Of a DNA stretch of 64,000 nucleotides, positions 61,385 to 64,000 are shown piece after piece. Origin of the DNA: CAVVJA01 sp963809815 (GTDB lineage: Bacteria > Actinomycetota > Actinomycetes > Mycobacteriales > Jatrophihabitantaceae). The notes beneath the pieces are model-generated. The model worked only from the letters and a program-made list of their open reading frames with translations. It ran no database searches and was not told the DNA's origin. Location: assembly GCA_963809815.1 (NCBI GenBank), contig CAWELM010000012.1, forward strand, positions 434,001 through 498,000, in the 5' to 3' direction. Position 1 is the stretch's first letter, and each line of letters starts with the position of its first letter. A program made the position numbers and the translations under genes.

Positions 61385-63397
61385 GTGCAAACGGCCACCG
61401 AGGACCCGCTGGTGGGCGGTGTCCTGGAGGGCCGATACCTCCTGACCGCGCGCATCGCCCGCGGCGGCATGTCCACGGTGTACCGCGCGGTCGATACGCG
61501 GCTCGATCGACAAGTCGCCGTCAAGGTGATGTCAGCCGGGTTGTCCAACGATCCCGCGTTCGGCGACCGGTTCGCGCGGGAAGCGCGGACGGCCGCCCGC
61601 TTGTCGCACGTCAATGCCGTCTCGGTCTTCGACCAGGGCGGCGACGCTGGTCATGTGTTCCTCGTCATGGAGCTGGTCGAAGGACGAACCGTCCGCGACC
61701 TACTGCGAGAGAACGGGCACCTGCCGCCCGCACTCGCATTGTCAGTTATCGAGCCAGTGCTCAGTGCGCTCGCTTCTGCCCACCGCGCCGGTCTCGTGCA
61801 TCGCGACATCAAGCCCGAGAACATCCTGATCTCCAACGACGGGGTCGTGAAGGTCGCAGATTTCGGCCTGGCCCGCGCGGTCGAGTTCGATGACGTGGCG
61901 GCCCGCACTGGCGTGATGATGGGCACGGTCGCGTACTGCCCGCCGGAACAGATCAGCCGCGGCCCGTGCGATCAGCGTTCGGACGTCTACTCGGCCGGCG
62001 TCGTCCTCTTCGAGCTGCTCACCGGTCAGGCGCCGTTCGCGGGCGATTCTCCGATGGCCATCGCCTACCAGCATGTGCACGGCCGGGTGCCTGCCCCGTC
62101 GTCGCGCGTGGCCACCGTCCCCCCCGAGCTCGATGCGATCGTCGTGCGATCGACCAGCAGCGATCCAGCGAGCCGACCAGCCGACGCGAGTGAGTTCCTC
62201 TCCGAGCTGCGTCAGATCCGCTCCACGCTGGGCCTGCCGGTCGTTCCGATCCCGCCGCCGCGACGGCGCAGCACGGTCCCCCGAGCTAGCTCCGACTCAA
62301 CGGCACGCATGAATGGCAAGACCAGCGATATGGCGGCCGCGCTGTTCTCCACTGACCGGGTCGGCGTCGACGCCGGCCGGCATGACACCGCCGTCGCCGG
62401 ACCACCGCACGGATCGGCGACCGCGGAGGGATACGGCGGTGGAGCCCGGCGCGCGTTCGCTGGGAGCCCAGGTGCGCCGCCGCGAAGACCGCCTACCCGC
62501 ACCAGGACCGCGCGCCAGCGGCGTCGCCGGAGCACGATCATCATCACCCTGGTCATCTTGCTGCTCGGACTGCTCGCCGGAGTCGGTGCGTGGTGGATGG
62601 TGTCCGGTCGATACTCCACGGTGCCGAACGTATCGGGCGAATCCCGCTCAGTGGCCCAGCTGGCGCTACGCCGCGCTGGGTTCGGCCAGACCGGTGTGAC
62701 GAGCGAATACAGCGAGAACGTCGCCAAGGACTCGGTCATCCGCACCGTGCCGCCCTCGGGATCCGAACTGACCCGCAACCGATCGGTCACGTTGGTCGTG
62801 TCGTCCGGAAAGGAGCGGTTCACCATCCCGGATGTCCACGATCAGAGCCAGCAGGACGCCCAGGCCGCGCTGGCGAAGTTCCCGTTCCAGATCGGCGTGG
62901 TCCAGCAAACCAGCGACTCGGTCCCGAACGGCAACGTGATCGGGACCGACCCGTCCGCCGGATCGCAGGTCAAGCGCGGGCAGACGGTTCGCCTATTGGT
63001 CTCGAGCGGTCCGGCGATCATCGAGGTGCCAGACGTCACCGGCCAATCACAGGGCGACGCGACCCAGACGCTGACGAACGCCAGCTTCAAGGTTGCGGTG
63101 CGGCAGGAGATCAGCGACGACGTGGATCCAGGAACCGTGATCGACCAGCAACCGGCAGGCAACGATCACGCCGCCAAATTCAGCACGGTCACGATCACCG
63201 TTGCGCAGGGCTCGCTGATCACGATTCCATCGGTTGGCGGCGACGTGGGCGCCGCCAAGACCGAGCTGCAGTCCCTGGGGCTGAAGGTGAAGGTGCACAA
63301 ACGCTTCGGCGGTTTGCTCGGGCGTCTCGTCGACATGAGTCCGTCCCCAGGCACTCAGGTGCACCGCGGCGACACCGTCAACCTCGACGTCATCTGA
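61385..63397 (+). CDS. pknL: PASTA-domain Ser/Thr protein kinase (PknL-like)
   Basis: 670 residues. Cytoplasmic kinase domain: glycine loop RIARGGMSTVYRAVDTRL, catalytic Lys in QVAVKVMSAG, VHRDIKPENILISNDG (about 138), DFGLARAVEF (about 159), GTVAYCPPEQISRGPC. Juxtamembrane Pro/Arg-rich linker, one helix (IIITLVILLLGLLAGVGAWW, about 385), then four PASTA repeats (VPNVSGESRSVAQLALRRAG; IPDVHDQSQQDAQAALAKF; VPDVTGQSQGDATQTLTNAS; IPSVGGDVGAAKTELQSLGL) that bind muropeptides. Proximity to an Rv2175c homologue supports pknL. GTG start, leaderless-like. Confidence 0.93.
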   Translation: MQTATEDPLVGGVLEGRYLLTARIARGGMSTVYRAVDTRLDRQVAVKVMSAGLSNDPAFGDRFAREARTAARLSHVNAVSVFDQGGDAGHVFLVMELVEGRTVRDLLRENGHLPPALALSVIEPVLSALASAHRAGLVHRDIKPENILISNDGVVKVADFGLARAVEFDDVAARTGVMMGTVAYCPPEQISRGPCDQRSDVYSAGVVLFELLTGQAPFAGDSPMAIAYQHVHGRVPAPSSRVATVPPELDAIVVRSTSSDPASRPADASEFLSELRQIRSTLGLPVVPIPPPRRRSTVPRASSDSTARMNGKTSDMAAALFSTDRVGVDAGRHDTAVAGPPHGSATAEGYGGGARRAFAGSPGAPPRRPPTRTRTARQRRRRSTIIITLVILLLGLLAGVGAWWMVSGRYSTVPNVSGESRSVAQLALRRAGFGQTGVTSEYSENVAKDSVIRTVPPSGSELTRNRSVTLVVSSGKERFTIPDVHDQSQQDAQAALAKFPFQIGVVQQTSDSVPNGNVIGTDPSAGSQVKRGQTVRLLVSSGPAIIEVPDVTGQSQGDATQTLTNASFKVAVRQEISDDVDPGTVIDQQPAGNDHAAKFSTVTITVAQGSLITIPSVGGDVGAAKTELQSLGLKVKVHKRFGGLLGRLVDMSPSPGTQVHRGDTVNLDVI

Positions 63398-63415
63398 ACC
63401 TCTCTCCTTCGGAAG

Positions 63416-63455
63416 GTATGCATATTCCGCTGTCCGAGCCGCGGAATATGCATAC
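63416..63455. terminator. Perfect 15-bp inverted repeat after the kinase gene
   Basis: GTATGCATATTCCGC (63416-63430) and GCGGAATATGCATAC (63441-63455) with a 10-nt loop, 18 bp past the kinase stop. AT-rich arms stand out in this genome. No T-tract follows. It could be a terminator or an operator for the next gene; each arm contains the small palindrome TATGCATA. Confidence 0.55.
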
Positions 63456-63555
63456 TGATCGGAATCGAATGAGTGTGCGAGGACGCTAGGACCGCTATGC
63501 ACAGCGGGCCGGCACCGACTGGCTAGCGAATCGCAATCTGTGGACGCTCCATGAG

Positions 63556-64000
63556 GTGACCCGTTCCCAGGTGCTGGACGGGTCGGATGCGCGACTTGTC
63601 ACTACGGTGGGCCGGCTGCAGAAGCAAGGTTGGTCCGAGGCGGCGATCCGAGCGCAGCTGGACGCCCGCCGATGGCAGCGATTGGGGTACGCGATCGTCT
63701 GCCACAACGGCCCGTTGTCCCGTCACCAGGTCTGGACGGTGGCGCGACTTCACGGCGGGCCACAGGCGCTGCTGACCGCCTTCACCGCGGCCGAGGCGTG
63801 CGGCTTGACCCGATGGGAACGCAACGTCGTTCATCTGCTCGTGCCGGCTGGCACGCGGCTGCGCAGCCGAGCTCCGGTCCCGGTGCGACTGCATCACGCC
63901 CGGAAGTTCGACCAAGCGATGCCCGGCCCCACCACAGTCGTACACAAGCTGCCCGATGCGCTGCTGCGCGCCGCCGCGACCTTTCCCCACCCGAGGCCGG
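63556..64000 (+). CDS. Partial hypothetical protein, AbiEi/DUF559-like N-terminus
   Basis: Frame open from 63490 to the right edge; GTG 63556 is the first ordinary start. The translated part contains AIRAQLDARRWQRLGYAIVC, LSRHQVWTVARLHGGPQALL, TAFTAAEACGLTRWERNVVH and LLVPAGTRLRSRAPVPVRLH. The order of a short HTH-like start, an SAAIRAQLDARRWQRLG-type segment and a later VHLLVPAG strand recalls actinobacterial AbiEi-like/DUF559 proteins, whose nuclease domain would lie beyond the edge. Function not established. Confidence 0.65.
   Translation, partial: MTRSQVLDGSDARLVTTVGRLQKQGWSEAAIRAQLDARRWQRLGYAIVCHNGPLSRHQVWTVARLHGGPQALLTAFTAAEACGLTRWERNVVHLLVPAGTRLRSRAPVPVRLHHARKFDQAMPGPTTVVHKLPDALLRAAATFPHPRP

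Noticed and set aside
1..64000. tRNA, rRNA, insertion sequence or prophage genes
   Set aside because: Read-through of the intergenic spaces found no cloverleaf with a TTCGA-type T-loop, no transposase or integrase signatures, and codon style is uniform across the window.

Overview
The window is a high-GC actinomycete chromosome segment. The evidence is the complete actinobacterial dcw (division and cell wall) cluster with Wag31/DivIVA, SepF and YggT, a Wag31-linked ileS with a translational T-box, DnaE1, two LexA boxes of the actinobacterial type, DUF3040, an SAV_6107-type HEPN protein, a PASTA Ser/Thr kinase beside an Rv2175c homologue, and mycobacterial-type sulfur assimilation. Gene order suggests a relative of the Frankiales/Nakamurellales/Jatrophihabitans area rather than Mycobacterium or Streptomyces, but I cannot fix the genus. 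No tRNA, rRNA, insertion sequence, prophage or CRISPR array was seen.

Layout. 1-457: truncated membrane protein. 0.5-2.8 kb: divergent TetR regulator and DHA2-type efflux pump. 2.8-6.3 kb: dnaE. 6.5-8.7 kb: otsB and otsA, overlapping tail to tail. 8.7-14.7 kb: rluD-type pseudouridine synthase, lspA, a TraR/DksA-type protein with an apparent frameshift, then a T-box leader and ileS. 14.8-34.0 kb (minus strand): mraZ-rsmH-ftsL-ftsI-murE-murF-mraY-murD-ftsW-murG-murC-ftsQ-ftsZ-yggS-sepF-yggT-wag31, mostly coupled by 1-8 bp start/stop overlaps, with a three-repeat MraZ box upstream. 34.3-38.9 kb: MoxR ATPase, DUF58 and TgpA-type transglutaminase operon. 39.0-43.0 kb: two perfect LexA boxes, one before an AlkB-like dioxygenase and one before HEPN-methyltransferase-dinB. 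43.0-50.1 kb: sulfur assimilation, with cysC-cysD-cysN-cysG on the minus strand and sulfite reductase, a small zinc-ribbon protein and APS reductase on the plus strand. Each arm is preceded by its own short leader peptide with a shared HVDL-x-RV-x-SA-x-C core. 50.2-59.2 kb: carotenoid genes (CrtA-like oxygenase, GNAT, CruF-like hydratase, glycosyltransferase, CrtD-like desaturase, CrtI, CrtB, split cyclase CrtYc/CrtYd) interrupted by metF. 59.2-63.4 kb: Rv2175c-like protein, methyltransferase, spermidine-synthase-like protein with no ordinary start codon, and a PASTA kinase. The right edge cuts a further gene.

How the genes work together. The dcw genes make lipid II, the divisome and the polar growth machinery. 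The cys genes take sulfate to sulfide through APS, with siroheme made by CysG for sulfite reductase; CysC probably makes PAPS for other uses. The carotenoid genes predict a monocyclic, 1'-hydroxylated, 3',4'-desaturated, possibly 2'-oxygenated and glycosylated C40 carotenoid; no GGPP synthase gene is present here. Non-coding features that stand out are the paired leader peptides, the T-box sequestrator switch, the two LexA boxes, a 31-nt palindrome family (one copy inside murC), a 45-nt palindromic repeat present twice, and a stack of three hairpins between the two cyclase genes.
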